Translations under genes and position numbers: made by a program | Shown here: positions 1-10,400 of the stretch, one piece after another | Layout: every line of letters starts with the position of its first letter | How positions within the stretch are numbered: the stretch's first letter is position 1 | From: Prorocentrum cordatum | Taxonomy: Eukaryota; Sar; Dinophyceae; Prorocentrales; Prorocentraceae | Direction: 5' to 3' | Length of the DNA stretch: 64,000 nucleotides | NCBI GenBank assembly: GCA_963575745.1 | Contig: CAUYUJ010014183.1 | Coordinates: forward strand, 1,003,450-1,067,449 | The notes under the pieces: generated by a model | Seen by the model: only the letters and a program-made list of their open reading frames with translations | The model's database searches: none | Told to the model about the DNA's origin: nothing

Positions 1-50
1 CCCCTCGCGGCCGCCTGCGCCCCCAGGTCCGTTCCTGGGGGCCGGCACGC

Positions 51-3000
51 TCACCGCGAGGGGGTGATCACCAACCTGTACTCCGCGGGGTGGTGCTCGC
101 CGTGGTTGTCGTTCGGGGGGCCACGGGGGCGTTCGCGTGCGTGCTCGGCGCCTTCGCGTGGTGGTTGCCCCCGTTGCTCTTCTTGTGCCCCTGTTACGGG
201 CTGTGAGGATGTCTCCTGGCCATGTGGAGTCGGTGGTCCAGGTCCAGGTCGCGGCTCGAGGAGTCCAGCTTGACGAAGTTGCTCAACGCCTTCGTGATGC
301 TGGCGTGGCTGGTGCTGCGCTGTCTCCAGGAGTGATGCCCCACCACCGACTTCCGTCCCAGTAGCCTCGATGACCCCCGTCGGTCGGTACCCTCTGCCTC
401 CCAAGCGCCCCATGGGCTGGGGAGGTGGACTATGCCTACCTCCCAAGCGCCCCGTGGGCTGGGGAGGTGAGCAGTGCGTGCCGACGGGTGTTAAAGAGCA
501 TGCAATACTTCCTGGTGGTGCCGCTGGAGGTAATGCTGAAGTCGAAGATGCCAGCCTGGGAGGTGCGGTCTCTGGTGGAGGCCTCTTGGGAGGGTATCCT
601 GCAAACTGTGTATGTGCCATAGTAGACGACAGCTCCTTCTGGATCTCCTCCGCCGACAGTTGGCCAGCGTACTGTCCAGGTCGCGGCTCGAGGAGCACCG
701 CGCCTGGACGTTCTGACATCCAGCAATCGTTGCCATCATATCCATTATAGTGCCACGTCTGTGCCTTTGTGTATGCGTCGGCGGTGGGCTGGAGTGTTTG
801 CTCTATGGCCTGCGTCAGTGTAGTTGTCGTAGTGATGTCTGCAGGACAGTTGCAAGCAGTGAATGCTGTGGTCGGGGTTGTGCTGCACGTCGTTGTGATG
901 TATGCATATTCCTGTATCTGCAGGTGTCGGAGGCTGCTGTCCAGGATGATGGTAGGTGTGCGCATCGTCATCATCCGCTGTGCGGTCCGTAGGACGTGCC
1001 GCATGCTGTAGTTGTCTTGTCGTACCGCTCTGTGCTGCGTGGGTGTGAGGTCCAGTCGTCCCCAAGGTGCCTCTTGCGTCCTGAGATTGAGGTCGCGGTC
1101 GAAGGTCGTGAGGTCGGCGTCGATGATGCAGAAGGCGGCGTGGTCGTATGGTGTCGTGGCCATGTCGGAAGCCGTTGGATCAGGTTGGGGTGGGTGCGTG
1201 GTTGGCAGGTGGTGGAGTTCGATGGAGATGCTGTGTCTGTCTGCGGTGGCTTGGAGGGCGTCGGTCACCGCGCTGGTGTGGTCGTGGTTGGCGGTGAAGA
1301 GCAGTACGATGCTGGGCTTTCCTGTGATGTCGGTCATCCCCGTGTCTGCTCGGTTGGGTCCGCTGTCTTGTGTGGTGGGTGCGTCGGTGGGTATTTGGGC
1401 TGGTATTGGTCGGTGGTCGTGGTCGGCGTGGGTTGGTGGTCCCAGTGCTGGCCCGTGTAGCTGGATGGGTGGCCGCTCGGCGTAGTCTTCTGGAAGCCCA
1501 GCGTGTCGGTTGGATCGTCTTACGCGTCGGGTCTCCTCCTTGTGCGCGTCGATGTCTTCTGTTGGCGGCTTCGCTCCGAACTGCATCAGTGTGGCTGCAC
1601 ACTGGTGTGACGACTTGACGTGTTTGGTAAGTCTGTTCGCGGTGTAGAAGTACTTCAAGCATACCTGGCAGGTGTCGCCGACGATGTAGTTGTCTATGGT
1701 GTGCTTGTCCCGGTGGACTGCGTAGACATGCTTGTTGTGTGCTGCTTTGGTCTTGAAGGTAGCACCGCAATGGTAACACATAACTCTGGCTGGTGCTGGT
1801 GTCGTGGTTCCTGCTTGTCGGGGTAGTGGCGGCACTCCCAGTGCTGTTGCCGTTAGCGATAGGTCTGCCCGCAGCTGGTCCTGCGCTGCTCGGTCGGAGG
1901 ATGAGTCTTGTGCGCGCTTGTAGGTGCTCGTAATAAAAGACTTGACCGTGTGCATGTCGTTGCGTGCAGCCTTGATGAAGTCGCTGATGTCCTTGGGTGC
2001 GGTGGTGATGCGGGTGCCGTCGCAGTGCTGTCGGCATGTGTGGATGTCGTTGTTGATGGTTTGCGTCCAGGTGCCGTTGACTTCGATGTCGTAGTCAATG
2101 AGTGCCTGCGTTTCGTACGGGCATCCTTTTATGAGTCGCAAAAGTTCTCGCAGTCGTAGCCATCGTAGTCGGTCTTCGAGGTTCGGTAGTTGAGCACGTG
2201 CCAGTATCTGCTCGTTGGTGATGTGCTTGTCCTTCATGGCCTTGTGGGTGATTCCTGTTGCCTGTCGAGCCGCAGTGACGTAGGCTGTGTTGATCCTGTG
2301 GTAGTCCCGCGCTGTTGTGATGAGCCATGTCCCCGCGTTAAATAGCAGTCTTGAATAGCCGAATGACTCGAGGTAGTGGATCTTAGTCTGGATGGAGATG
2401 GCTTGTCGTTGGAACAGGGTGCGTCGGAGTGGGCCTGTTGTCTCGCGTAGCGCGATGGTGCGTGCTGCCGTCTCCTGGCCCATGTCGTTCCTGTCGTTGA
2501 ACATCGCGCCCAGCAGCTTGGTGCTTCTAGCGATGGTGACGCAGAGCCCCATGTCAGTGATGCTGTGGTTGTCCCGTATCATGGTCCGTGTAGCTCTTTT
2601 GCCTGCGACGGTGTTGGGGTAGACGATGAAGCTGGACTTCTTGGTGTTGATCGGGAGGCCTCTTCGCAGTGTCGCGCGTATGAGATGTCCCCACATCTTG
2701 GTGATGAGTGCATGGATCATGGTGCCGTCTGCCGTGGATGCAGCCGCCTTGACGTCGTCTACGAAGGATGTAGAGGACAGTGTAGCGTTGTGGTCGCAAG
2801 CTCGTAGACGTGGTGGGGCATGCGGTATGTCGAAAGTCGCTCCATCCTCGACGGCGTGGTCGTGGTAGTCTCGCGTGACGTCCGCCATGAGCATGTTGAA
2901 TGTGAAGTCGGCTGTTGGTACGCCTGGGCGTGTACCAAGTCGTGGTGCTGCGTAGCTGCACTGGTCGTCGATATAAAACCAGGTCCCAGTGTGTGCCTCT

Positions 3001-6000
3001 GTGAGCATGTCGACAATGTGTTGGTTGTCCACGTGTTGGTTGACAATGCCGTTGTCGGTCATGAGGGCCTCGATCGCGGGAAGCATGACGTGGGGGATGT
3101 CGATGTGGGCGAGAAGGTCGTCCAGCTGCTCCTTGGTCTGGGTGAAGTTGTACACGAGCTGGTTGACTACCTTGTGGAAGGCTGCTTTCAAGTCTATCAT
3201 GATGATGACCATGTCGTGCTTCAAGTGGTGGGCGGTGTTGGATAGGAGCCGCATCGTCATGTGGTTGATGTCCGTGCTGTAGTGTTGTCGGCCTCCCGTC
3301 TGAGTGGAGAAGAGCATCGTGGGGATGAGGTCCTTCATGCATTGTCTGATGTATCTGTAGTGGTGCTTGATGACGGTGTTGGCTAACGTGATTGACCGCT
3401 GGTTGTTCAGGTCCTCCTCGCTGCCCTTGCCCTTCCAGAAGTACGTCATCCTGGACCCCTTGAGAGCTACGCCCTCCCTGCAGAAGAGCGCCGCTTTGGT
3501 GATGATCGGATGCATGTGTCGGGCCATCTGCCGTGGGGCGATCTTGGAGAAGTCGTCGGATACACGATCTGGTCCTGGTGCGCGGTGAGGTCTCGCTTTG
3601 TGAAGAATGTCGGTGAGCTCATAGATGCTGGCGAAGTTGTTGACGTGACGCGTTCTCCTGGGCTGGGCTGGGTCGGTCCTGTCCTCTTTGGCGTTGTATC
3701 TGTCAACCACGTCCTGAGCGGAGAGGATGTCGGCTGCTTCGTTGTGTCCGAAGTGTCGTGTGGCTGCGTCGGCCTTGCTCGTGGAGCTGTCGAGGACAGT
3801 GCCATCTGCTGCGTTCATCATGGGGTATGCTTGCCGCTTACGTCTCTTGCGGCCGCCGAATAGCAGGAGCTTCTTGGTGTACTTCCACTCGGTGTGCGTG
3901 TCGCCAGTGCGCTTTGCATCCATTGCCTTTTGTGCTTGCTCTTCCAAGAACGCGTCGTAGTCCCTGTCGGTCATCTTGACGATTACTTTTCTCGTGGCGT
4001 CGATCCATTGCCGTACGTGTTGTAAAAACCCATGATAGTCGGGGTTGTAAGGGAAGTTCGCTGCAGCGTAGTTGAGCATGTAAGTCTCGCAGTAAGTAGT
4101 ATGGATCGCCTCGGACGTCATCTGAAGGGTCGGGTCATTGTGGATGTCGTTGATGAGCCTTTGGATTCTGCGCTTTGTCGTGCTGGCTGTCGCTCCATGT
4201 GTTGTTGCCTTACGGAGGAGCTTCATGAACTTCCGTCGGCTGAGGACAAAGTCGAGCGTGGTCTCTGAGATGTACTCCTGGTATTTCTTCTTCCCGCTTC
4301 TTTTGAACGCTGAGGTCGCTGCTTCCATGATGGTCAGCATGTACTGGTGGATGTGCTCATCGTAGTCCGTCCCCCATGACGGTAAGACAGTAGCGTCGAG
4401 GTGCGTCTTGAAGGTCTCGACGGCCTTCTCGTCATTGAGCTGGTGCTTGTCGATCTTCGGGAAGAGCTGCTTTGGCGCAGTGTGCCGCACGGTCCAGCAG
4501 GCTCGAGCTGTAACTGGCAGGTGATCCTCGCGGTGGTGCTGCCCTTTTCGGTGTTTCTTCATGGTCTCAATGTCGGCCAATGTCTTGACGTCGGTGATGT
4601 GGCTGATGAGCGTATCGTCCGCGATGATATAGTCGATGCGATGCTTGTGCCCGTATGCGTCTGTCCACGTGTGATGCTCGTCGCCGTTGGAGATCACGGT
4701 GTTGGCGATGACGTAGTGCCCTGCGGCTGCTATCTCGTGGAGTTCCTTGCCGTTGCTGTCCTCGGTCTGGGAGAGTCCAGCAGGTCCAACCGATGTCGAC
4801 TGCACGCTTCCAAGTCGGCCGTTGGCGTCGGCGAGCATGAGGTTGGGTCTGTGCTGTTGTACGATCTTCTGTAGTCGCTGCCAAAAGTCTTGTCGTTCTT
4901 GAGGACCTTTCTTGCTGTGAGGAGCGTGAAATACACAAATGGTGGTGTTGATGCAGTCCGTAGTGACTTTGACGATGAGGATCCTTGGCTCACTGATGAG
5001 AACGTGGCAGTGTTTGGGCTCGAAGTGCTGTGGGCCGTCCTTGTTGTAGGCGTAGGGCTCCTCCACGTTGATCCATAGCTCACATCCAGCGTTGTAGTGG
5101 TCGTGCGGGCTGCTGATGATGAAGTATCCGTTCCCAGTTGTTGTACGTCGTTCATTGCGCGCCTCCTGTATACCGATAATGTGGAGTCGCTTTTCTTGAA
5201 ATTGTCGTCGAAGCAAGGGTCCCCGCCACTGGTGTGCAAGCCGAGCTGCCTTTGTGAACTTCTTCTGCTGCTGAGCGTCGGACTCTCTGACACTCTCGGC
5301 GTTGTAGGTTGCAATGGAGAGCTCGATCTTGGTTTCTTTGGCTGAGACCGTCTTAGGCGCCATGAGGTGTCTAACGCTAGCATTCCGAGTTGGTAGTCCA
5401 AAGCGTAAGGTGGCACCTTCGCGTAGTGGGTAAGCTGCTCGATCAGGATGATCAGGCTGGAGGATCGGCTCCCATTGGTAGTACTTTGTGTCCGCAATGA
5501 TGTCTCTGAAGTTGTGCGGGATGGTGTCGTAGTCGTGGCCTCTCTCGTAACGCTTGCGTGTCCTCTTTGAGATTCCGTCGGCGAGCTCGTTCCACGGCAT
5601 GCCTTCGTGACTCGGGACGTGATGCAAGGTGATGTCGTTTTCGTTCTTGAGCGTGTCGAAGATGACCTTCATGAATCTCGCAAGATGTTCGTCTGCTGAT
5701 GCTGTGGCGCGTCCCATGCATATGTTGATGGCCGTCTCGCAGTCGGTGTGGATGCAGATGGGTTGCGGCTCGGCGACGGCGATGGACCACATGAGAGCCT
5801 GCACGATGGCCATGATCTCGCCTGTGGTGTTGGTGGTGCTGCGGTCATTCAACTTCATGTTGTGGCTCTTGCTGACGATGCTGCTGAAGGCTCCTCTGAA
5901 CGTGCGTTGTTCGTGTTCACCACCTTCTTGTAGTACCAAGAATGCCCATGAGCAGCAGTCTGGTCTCCGTGGGTTGTGTGAGGCGTCAGTGAAGATGTGC

Positions 6001-7415
6001 TTTGCGCTGTGGGCATTGTTGCCTTTCGTCGTATTGTTGAGCGCATATGTTGCTGCTGGGTGCAGGTCATCACCTTCGATGTTGGCGTTGAGAAAGGGGG
6101 CGGTCGTGGCCCGTATTCGTCTGATCAGTCCTCTGGTGTCCCCTAGGTCGCATGTGCAGTCGCCTGGTGGTTGCAGGCCGTGATATCTTGTGATGTCAAG
6201 ATTGGCCTCGTGGTAAGATGGTTGCGGTAGTTGGTGCTGCTTGTCGGCGCTGGGATTGGGTGGTCGCTGTACTCGAAACGGTAACAATGCTTTCGCCTTC
6301 TTCTGTCGTCTGTGTGCAGCTTGTCCGTTGTGCGTTGTTGCAGAAACTCCTGTTGGGCATCGAAAGGGGTGCATGGCTGTCTTTTGTCGTTGACGCCTTT
6401 CCCCTGTGGCCACGTGGCAGTCTCTGTCGGGTGCTGCTGTGCCATGTCCAGCGCCCTGGGATGCTGTCAGGACTACTGGTGGATGGCCGGTGGGCTGCTG
6501 TGTCGGAAGCGTGGTGGTATGTCTTGCTGAGGGTGGCGGTGGGCTGGGTTGCAGGGCTTGGAATCGGTTGTGGGTCGTGGTGTACGTAGATGTCTGCTGT
6601 GCTGTTAGTCGCCGTCGCTGCTGCCGTCGGACTCGTGCCAGAAGCCGCGTGCGAATGGCGTCGTCATCGAGGTGGAAGTTGCCGCTATCCATCTCGCTGC
6701 TGTTATCGAGGAAGGTATCCTCGATCCCAGGGAAGTAGTCTGTCGTGATCGCGTTGTGGTACTCGGGCGTCTCGTTGTGGACGTCGGAGCCGTTGAATTT
6801 TCGTGCGTGCATAGAGCCAAAATGGCTAGTTGTGGTGGCCGTGACGTCGGGCTTGAGTCGGTCTGGTCTAGGTGGCGTGTCGTATGCCTGATCCCGCTGA
6901 CCTGGTCGCGCCCTCGGTGTTGACGGACTGAGAGTGGGTACCCTCTGCGGAGATGTTGTGCGACTGCCTGCTGAAAGCACGGAGTCGGTCTGGCTACCTG
7001 AGGGGGGTCGCCCCAGTATAGCCCGCTGTGAATCAGGGTGACGTACTTCACCTGAGTAGCTCTCCCACTCGGTGGACTGTCTTCCTGGTGGCGTGTTGGC
7101 GCGCAAAGGTGCGTCTGGGGTGGTCTTTTTATGGTTTTTTGTATTTTTATGGCTTGGTAGTGTAGCTGGTTGTTGTGCGTGCCCTGGGCCTTGATGCTGA
7201 TCCGCTATCCCCAAAGCGGGTGGCAACATTCTGAGGCTGGTAAAGTCGGGCTTCCCTAGTGGAAGTGGTTGTTGGTGAGATGGAGAAGTGCTGCAAGTCA
7301 CCCGCACCGCAGGGGTCGCAGAGTTGGTTGCCGCAGTGGGAGTCGGGAGGTGAAAATGAGCCGAAGCATGGGTCAGTCGTATGGTCGTTTTGGGCCGACC
7401 AGGGGCCTCCTGCAC
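51..7415 (-). CDS. LINE ORF2 polyprotein: RNase H, EEP endonuclease, reverse transcriptase, two C2H2 zinc fingers
   Basis: This 2454-residue frame should nick target DNA and copy element RNA into it. RNase H spans about 474-618, with D477 (IFTDAS), E533 (GEIMA), D558 (IHTDC) and D613 (ELADG). The EEP endonuclease spans about 698-970, with N705, E751 (GIQEAR), D863/N865 (ADANGR), D928 (HRIDYI) and D964/H965 (REDHLPV). The reverse transcriptase spans about 1260-1600, with motif A D1408 (MIDLKAAF), motif B near 1492-1510 and motif C FVDD at 1551-1554. Two perfect C-x2-C-x12-H-x4-H fingers follow (C1880-H1901 and C1916-H1937), then a 500-residue Pro/Thr-rich tail with short internal duplications. 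RNase H ahead of the endonuclease is atypical. The frame has no ATG at its left edge (the first codon given is GTG) and stays open back through the ORF1 stop, which fits -1 frameshift expression. The in-frame ATG of residue 202 (6810-6812), which directly follows a spliced-leader-like sequence, is an alternative start. Confidence 0.93.
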   Translation of the reverse strand: MQEAPGRPKTTIRLTHASAHFHLPTPTAATNSATPAVRVTCSTSPSHQQPLPLGKPDFTSLRMLPPALGIADQHQGPGHAQQPATLPSHKNTKNHKKTTPDAPLRANTPPGRQSTEWESYSGEVRHPDSQRAILGRPPSGSQTDSVLSAGSRTTSPQRVPTLSPSTPRARPGQRDQAYDTPPRPDRLKPDVTATTTSHFGSMHARKFNGSDVHNETPEYHNAITTDYFPGIEDTFLDNSSEMDSGNFHLDDDAIRTRLLARVRRQQRRRLTAQQTSTYTTTHNRFQALQPSPPPPSARHTTTLPTQQPTGHPPVVLTASQGAGHGTAAPDRDCHVATGERRQRQKTAMHPFRCPTGVSATTHNGQAAHRRQKKAKALLPFRVQRPPNPSADKQHQLPQPSYHEANLDITRYHGLQPPGDCTCDLGDTRGLIRRIRATTAPFLNANIEGDDLHPAATYALNNTTKGNNAHSAKHIFTDASHNPRRPDCCSWAFLVLQEGGEHEQRTFRGAFSSIVSKSHNMKLNDRSTTNTTGEIMAIVQALMWSIAVAEPQPICIHTDCETAINICMGRATASADEHLARFMKVIFDTLKNENDITLHHVPSHEGMPWNELADGISKRTRKRYERGHDYDTIPHNFRDIIADTKYYQWEPILQPDHPDRAAYPLREGATLRFGLPTRNASVRHLMAPKTVSAKETKIELSIATYNAESVRESDAQQQKKFTKAARLAHQWRGPLLRRQFQEKRLHIIGIQEARNERRTTTGNGYFIISSPHDHYNAGCELWINVEEPYAYNKDGPQHFEPKHCHVLISEPRILIVKVTTDCINTTICVFHAPHSKKGPQERQDFWQRLQKIVQQHRPNLMLADANGRLGSVQSTSVGPAGLSQTEDSNGKELHEIAAAGHYVIANTVISNGDEHHTWTDAYGHKHRIDYIIADDTLISHITDVKTLADIETMKKHRKGQHHREDHLPVTARACWTVRHTAPKQLFPKIDKHQLNDEKAVETFKTHLDATVLPSWGTDYDEHIHQYMLTIMEAATSAFKRSGKKKYQEYISETTLDFVLSRRKFMKLLRKATTHGATASTTKRRIQRLINDIHNDPTLQMTSEAIHTTYCETYMLNYAAANFPYNPDYHGFLQHVRQWIDATRKVIVKMTDRDYDAFLEEQAQKAMDAKRTGDTHTEWKYTKKLLLFGGRKRRKRQAYPMMNAADGTVLDSSTSKADAATRHFGHNEAADILSAQDVVDRYNAKEDRTDPAQPRRTRHVNNFASIYELTDILHKARPHRAPGPDRVSDDFSKIAPRQMARHMHPIITKAALFCREGVALKGSRMTYFWKGKGSEEDLNNQRSITLANTVIKHHYRYIRQCMKDLIPTMLFSTQTGGRQHYSTDINHMTMRLLSNTAHHLKHDMVIIMIDLKAAFHKVVNQLVYNFTQTKEQLDDLLAHIDIPHVMLPAIEALMTDNGIVNQHVDNQHIVDMLTEAHTGTWFYIDDQCSYAAPRLGTRPGVPTADFTFNMLMADVTRDYHDHAVEDGATFDIPHAPPRLRACDHNATLSSTSFVDDVKAAASTADGTMIHALITKMWGHLIRATLRRGLPINTKKSSFIVYPNTVAGKRATRTMIRDNHSITDMGLCVTIARSTKLLGAMFNDRNDMGQETAARTIALRETTGPLRRTLFQRQAISIQTKIHYLESFGYSRLLFNAGTWLITTARDYHRINTAYVTAARQATGITHKAMKDKHITNEQILARAQLPNLEDRLRWLRLRELLRLIKGCPYETQALIDYDIEVNGTWTQTINNDIHTCRQHCDGTRITTAPKDISDFIKAARNDMHTVKSFITSTYKRAQDSSSDRAAQDQLRADLSLTATALGVPPLPRQAGTTTPAPARVMCYHCGATFKTKAAHNKHVYAVHRDKHTIDNYIVGDTCQVCLKYFYTANRLTKHVKSSHQCAATLMQFGAKPPTEDIDAHKEETRRVRRSNRHAGLPEDYAERPPIQLHGPALGPPTHADHDHRPIPAQIPTDAPTTQDSGPNRADTGMTDITGKPSIVLLFTANHDHTSAVTDALQATADRHSISIELHHLPTTHPPQPDPTASDMATTPYDHAAFCIIDADLTTFDRDLNLRTQEAPWGRLDLTPTQHRAVRQDNYSMRHVLRTAQRMMTMRTPTIILDSSLRHLQIQEYAYITTTCSTTPTTAFTACNCPADITTTTTLTQAIEQTLQPTADAYTKAQTWHYNGYDGNDCWMSERPGAVLLEPRPGQYAGQLSAEEIQKELSSTMAHTQFAGYPPKRPPPETAPPRLASSTSALPPAAPPGSIACSLTPVGTHCSPPQPTGRLGGRHSPPPQPMGRLGGRGYRPTGVIEATGTEVGGGASLLETAQHQPRQHHEGVEQLRQAGLLEPRPGPGPPTPHGQETSSQPVTGAQEEQRGQPPREGAEHARERPRGPPNDNHGEHHPAEYRLVITPSR
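6814..6828 (-). other. Spliced-leader-like 15-mer inside ORF2
   Basis: The minus strand reads TAGCCATTTTGGCTC here, which is identical to 15 consecutive bases in the core of the 22-base dinoflagellate spliced leader. The flanking bases do not match the leader. One base later comes an in-frame ATG (residue 202 of ORF2). A chance 15-mer match in 128 kb of strand has a probability near 1 in 10,000. The ORF reads straight through, so this is either a retroposed leader remnant that became coding, a functional mimic, or coincidence. Confidence 0.55.
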
Positions 7416-7481
7416 TGGTAGTTGTTGACCTGCCTGACGAGCCAGCGCGCCCTCATCAGAGTCTTTCGTAATTAGTTTTTT
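7413..7481 (-). promoter_or_regulatory. Predicted -1 programmed ribosomal frameshift signal (slippery heptamer plus H-type pseudoknot)
   Basis: Read on the minus strand, ORF1 ends TCA AAA AAC TAA. This places the canonical heptamer A AAA AAC (7475-7481) in the correct phase immediately before the stop (7472-7474). A one-base backward slip enters exactly the ORF2 frame, which is open there. Downstream, CTGATGAG (7452-7459) pairs with CTCGTCAG (7434-7441) in 8 pairs including one G-U. The loop segment CGCTGG (7442-7447) pairs with CCAGTG (7413-7418) in 6 pairs, giving an H-type pseudoknot with loops of 4, 0 and 15 bases. Stem 1 can gain 4 pairs (GACT with GGTC) across a 3-base bulge. The spacer is then 11 bases, or 15 without the extension, which is longer than the usual 5-9. 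The structure was folded by eye only. Confidence 0.8.
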
Positions 7482-10400
7482 GACCGTAGCATGGAGTCCG
7501 ACAGATCGTCGTCTGTGTCGGCTCGGAGTGCTACTCGGTCGGCGGGGTCGACGAAACCATCTCCCGTGTCGTGAATACGTACTTTCCTCGCTGGTTTCTT
7601 GGGTCCATCGCGCTGCCTGAGAGCTGACCGTGTTCTCGACGGGGGAGCTGATTGTGCTCTGTCGGGCGTTCCCATGTGGAAGCGTGGTGGCGGTGCGACG
7701 GGGCTTAGGGGTTGAGTTGGGGTGATGCCTTGGATGGGATGGGCTTTGGGCGTGGTGGGCTCGTCGTGCTCGTCTGCGCTGAGGTCGATGAGGATCGTTG
7801 TGGTTGGTGTGGGTCGGTCGTGGTCTTCGTGTGCGTGTCGAGCTTGCGGTGGCGCTGAGAGTGCTCGTACCGACGGGAAGATGGTCTGGGGGGTGGGTGG
7901 TGTGGCTTGCTCTGCTGGGATGGGGGTGTCAGTCCCTTCGAGGTCGGGGTCATGGGCAAGGTCGGGTATCGGGGTGGTCTGTCCGCTGGGGTCGGGGGTG
8001 ATGTAACCGTCGTCGGCGATCGGCGTTGGCGCACAGGATTGACTGTGTGGGTGTGGGCGAGGGGTCTGGGCGTCGGCAGCTCGTGGGGTTGGGTCGTCTC
8101 TGCGTGTTCTTCGATCGTCGAGTGGGGCAATGCTGGCTGGAGGGTCGGTCGGCGTGGTGGGATGAGTCGCGGATTTGGGCGCGAATCCTAGGTCCTGCAA
8201 ACTCCAAGCTTCCGAGTCGGTCGTGGCGTGGGTGCCCTCGTCCTTTCCCATGTGCCTGAGCTGCTCGATGTAGACGTCGTCGTGCTGGTGGGGCAAGTCG
8301 TGGATACCAGGTAGGATTGAGTGTAGAGCACCTTCAATCTCTTGGTCGATGCGTTCCTGCTCCTGGTCCGCCATGGCTTGCTTTCTGTCTTCTTCTTCGT
8401 CTCTTTCTCTGGTGCGCGTGTCGAGCTCGCGGAGTATGTCAATGTCCAGCGAGTCGCTGTGCCATTCTGCTTGACGAAGTTCTGCGTGAAGTCGTTCGCG
8501 TTCGTGGATACGCTTTTCCTCGGTCGAGGCAATCGTGTTCTGTAGTTGGATCTGCATCTGCTGCTCGGCGGCGTGGAGTTGTAGTCGATTGCCGTGTAGA
8601 CGCGAGAGCTCCTGGTGGTACTCGTCGTGGGCCCTGTCGACTTGATACTGACGAGCTTTGAGCTCACCGTACTCCTCGAGAATCTTCTCTTTGGCTTGCA
8701 TGAGTGCCGATGATTCCGCATGAGCCCTGCAGTTGATTTCGTGAAGCTGTCTTTGCTGAGCCAGTCGAAGTGCGTCTTCTTGTTGCTGCCCTCTCATCTC
8801 GTGCTGAAGTAGGAGATTGTGGGCGCACTGAGCTTCCTCCTGTTGAAGGCGGTGCTCGGATTCGCGAATTAGATGCTGGAGCCAAAAAGGCTTAGCCTCC
8901 TGTAGTTCGTGTTGCTGTGCTGCTTCCCGCCGTGCAGGGTGACCCGGTGCGGCGTCGTGAAGTAGTTGGTGCTGTTCGTTCTCGGTCTTAATGCGATGTG
9001 CCTGTTCAGCTTCATCTTCCTGACGTCGTTGTTCGGACTGATGTTCTAGGTGGCGGTTGCGCACGTTGATCTCGTCTATCTCCTCCTGGAAGCGGCGCTG
9101 GAGTCGTTGCTCGTGGTGCTGTAGTTCGAGATGAATCTCGTTGAAGGCCTTCCGAGACGTGTGTGCTTCCATGCGCGCAAGCTCCTCCTGAAACTGTTCG
9201 CGGTGCTCGGATTGTCGGAGATCAGCTTGTTGGTGGAGGTGAGCTAGGTGGTGCTGATGTAGTCCCGTGTGTTGTCGCTGCTGGTCCACCTTTTTGGAGA
9301 GGTCCGTGATCATCGCGAGCAGCTCTTTGTGACCTTTTTGGTGTGGGTCGTCATGCTGTCGGAGTGGTGCTGCTGCTGGTGCTGCGGACTGCTGGGGTCG
9401 ATGATCTTCGCGCTGTCGCGGGTGGGGTGTCTGTGTCCGAGTCCTGCGCCTGTTGTGGTGGTCCTTCTCGCTCTCGTCGTTGTCGCTGTAGTAGTCGTCG
9501 TACTCGAGGTCGGATGTGGCGTCGTCCCTCTTCAGCTTCGACTCCTGGAGTAGAGCCCGTAGTATCTTCAAGCTGCCCTCCGTGTTGTCGAACTCAGTCT
9601 GCATCTTCCTGATGTCGTCCTTGAGCGCGTTCTTTCGCCTGACTGTGGTGTCGATGCATCGGCGGTAGTAGTGCACCCGCTCGTCGGGAGACAACGTGAG
9701 GAGGAGCATTGCCTTGTTGACAGACAGCTCGTCGACGATCTTGGAATCGTCGACGCCGACGGAGCGCGCGCCCTGAGCTTGGTCTGCCAACCGAGCGATG
9801 CGTCCGCGCTTGGTTGTCACCCAAAGGCGGCGCATGTCCTCCTCCAGCGGGGGCGTGGAGAAGCTCTCGTGGGACTGCATGCGCACGTCGTCGGCAGGGA
9901 GGACCTGGTCGAGGATCTCGCGCTGCTTCTTGGAGAACTGGAAGCCGTCGAAGAAGTTGTGCGCGCTGTAGTGCTTCCTGCTCTGCGTCCGTGTCGTTGT
10001 GCGCGGTGTGGAGCGAGTTCGTGATCCTTTCTTGTGGGTGCCCTCGCCGTCGCGGTCCTTCTGCCAGTTCTGCCTTCTGTCCTCGTGGCCGTCGCGGTCC
10101 TGCTGCCAGCTCTGGTCGTCCTTCTGGTGGTTGTAGTTATTCTGGTAGTTGTTGGCCGTCGACCTGCCACGCGACTGCCTTCTCCAAGGCCAGGGCTGCG
10201 CTCCGACTGGCGGTCCCGATGTCCGCTGCTGCGCCATCTCGTTCTGCTGGTGGCGCTGGAACTGCTGGTTGCACTGGTGCTGCTGTGCGGAGTGGTGCTG
10301 GTCCAACACCTGCGCCGCCGAACGGAGCCTCAGCAGCACCCTGGCCTCTGCGCGCTGCTGCCTGGCGCGGCGGTGCCAGGCAGGCTCGCCAGCGGTGCGC

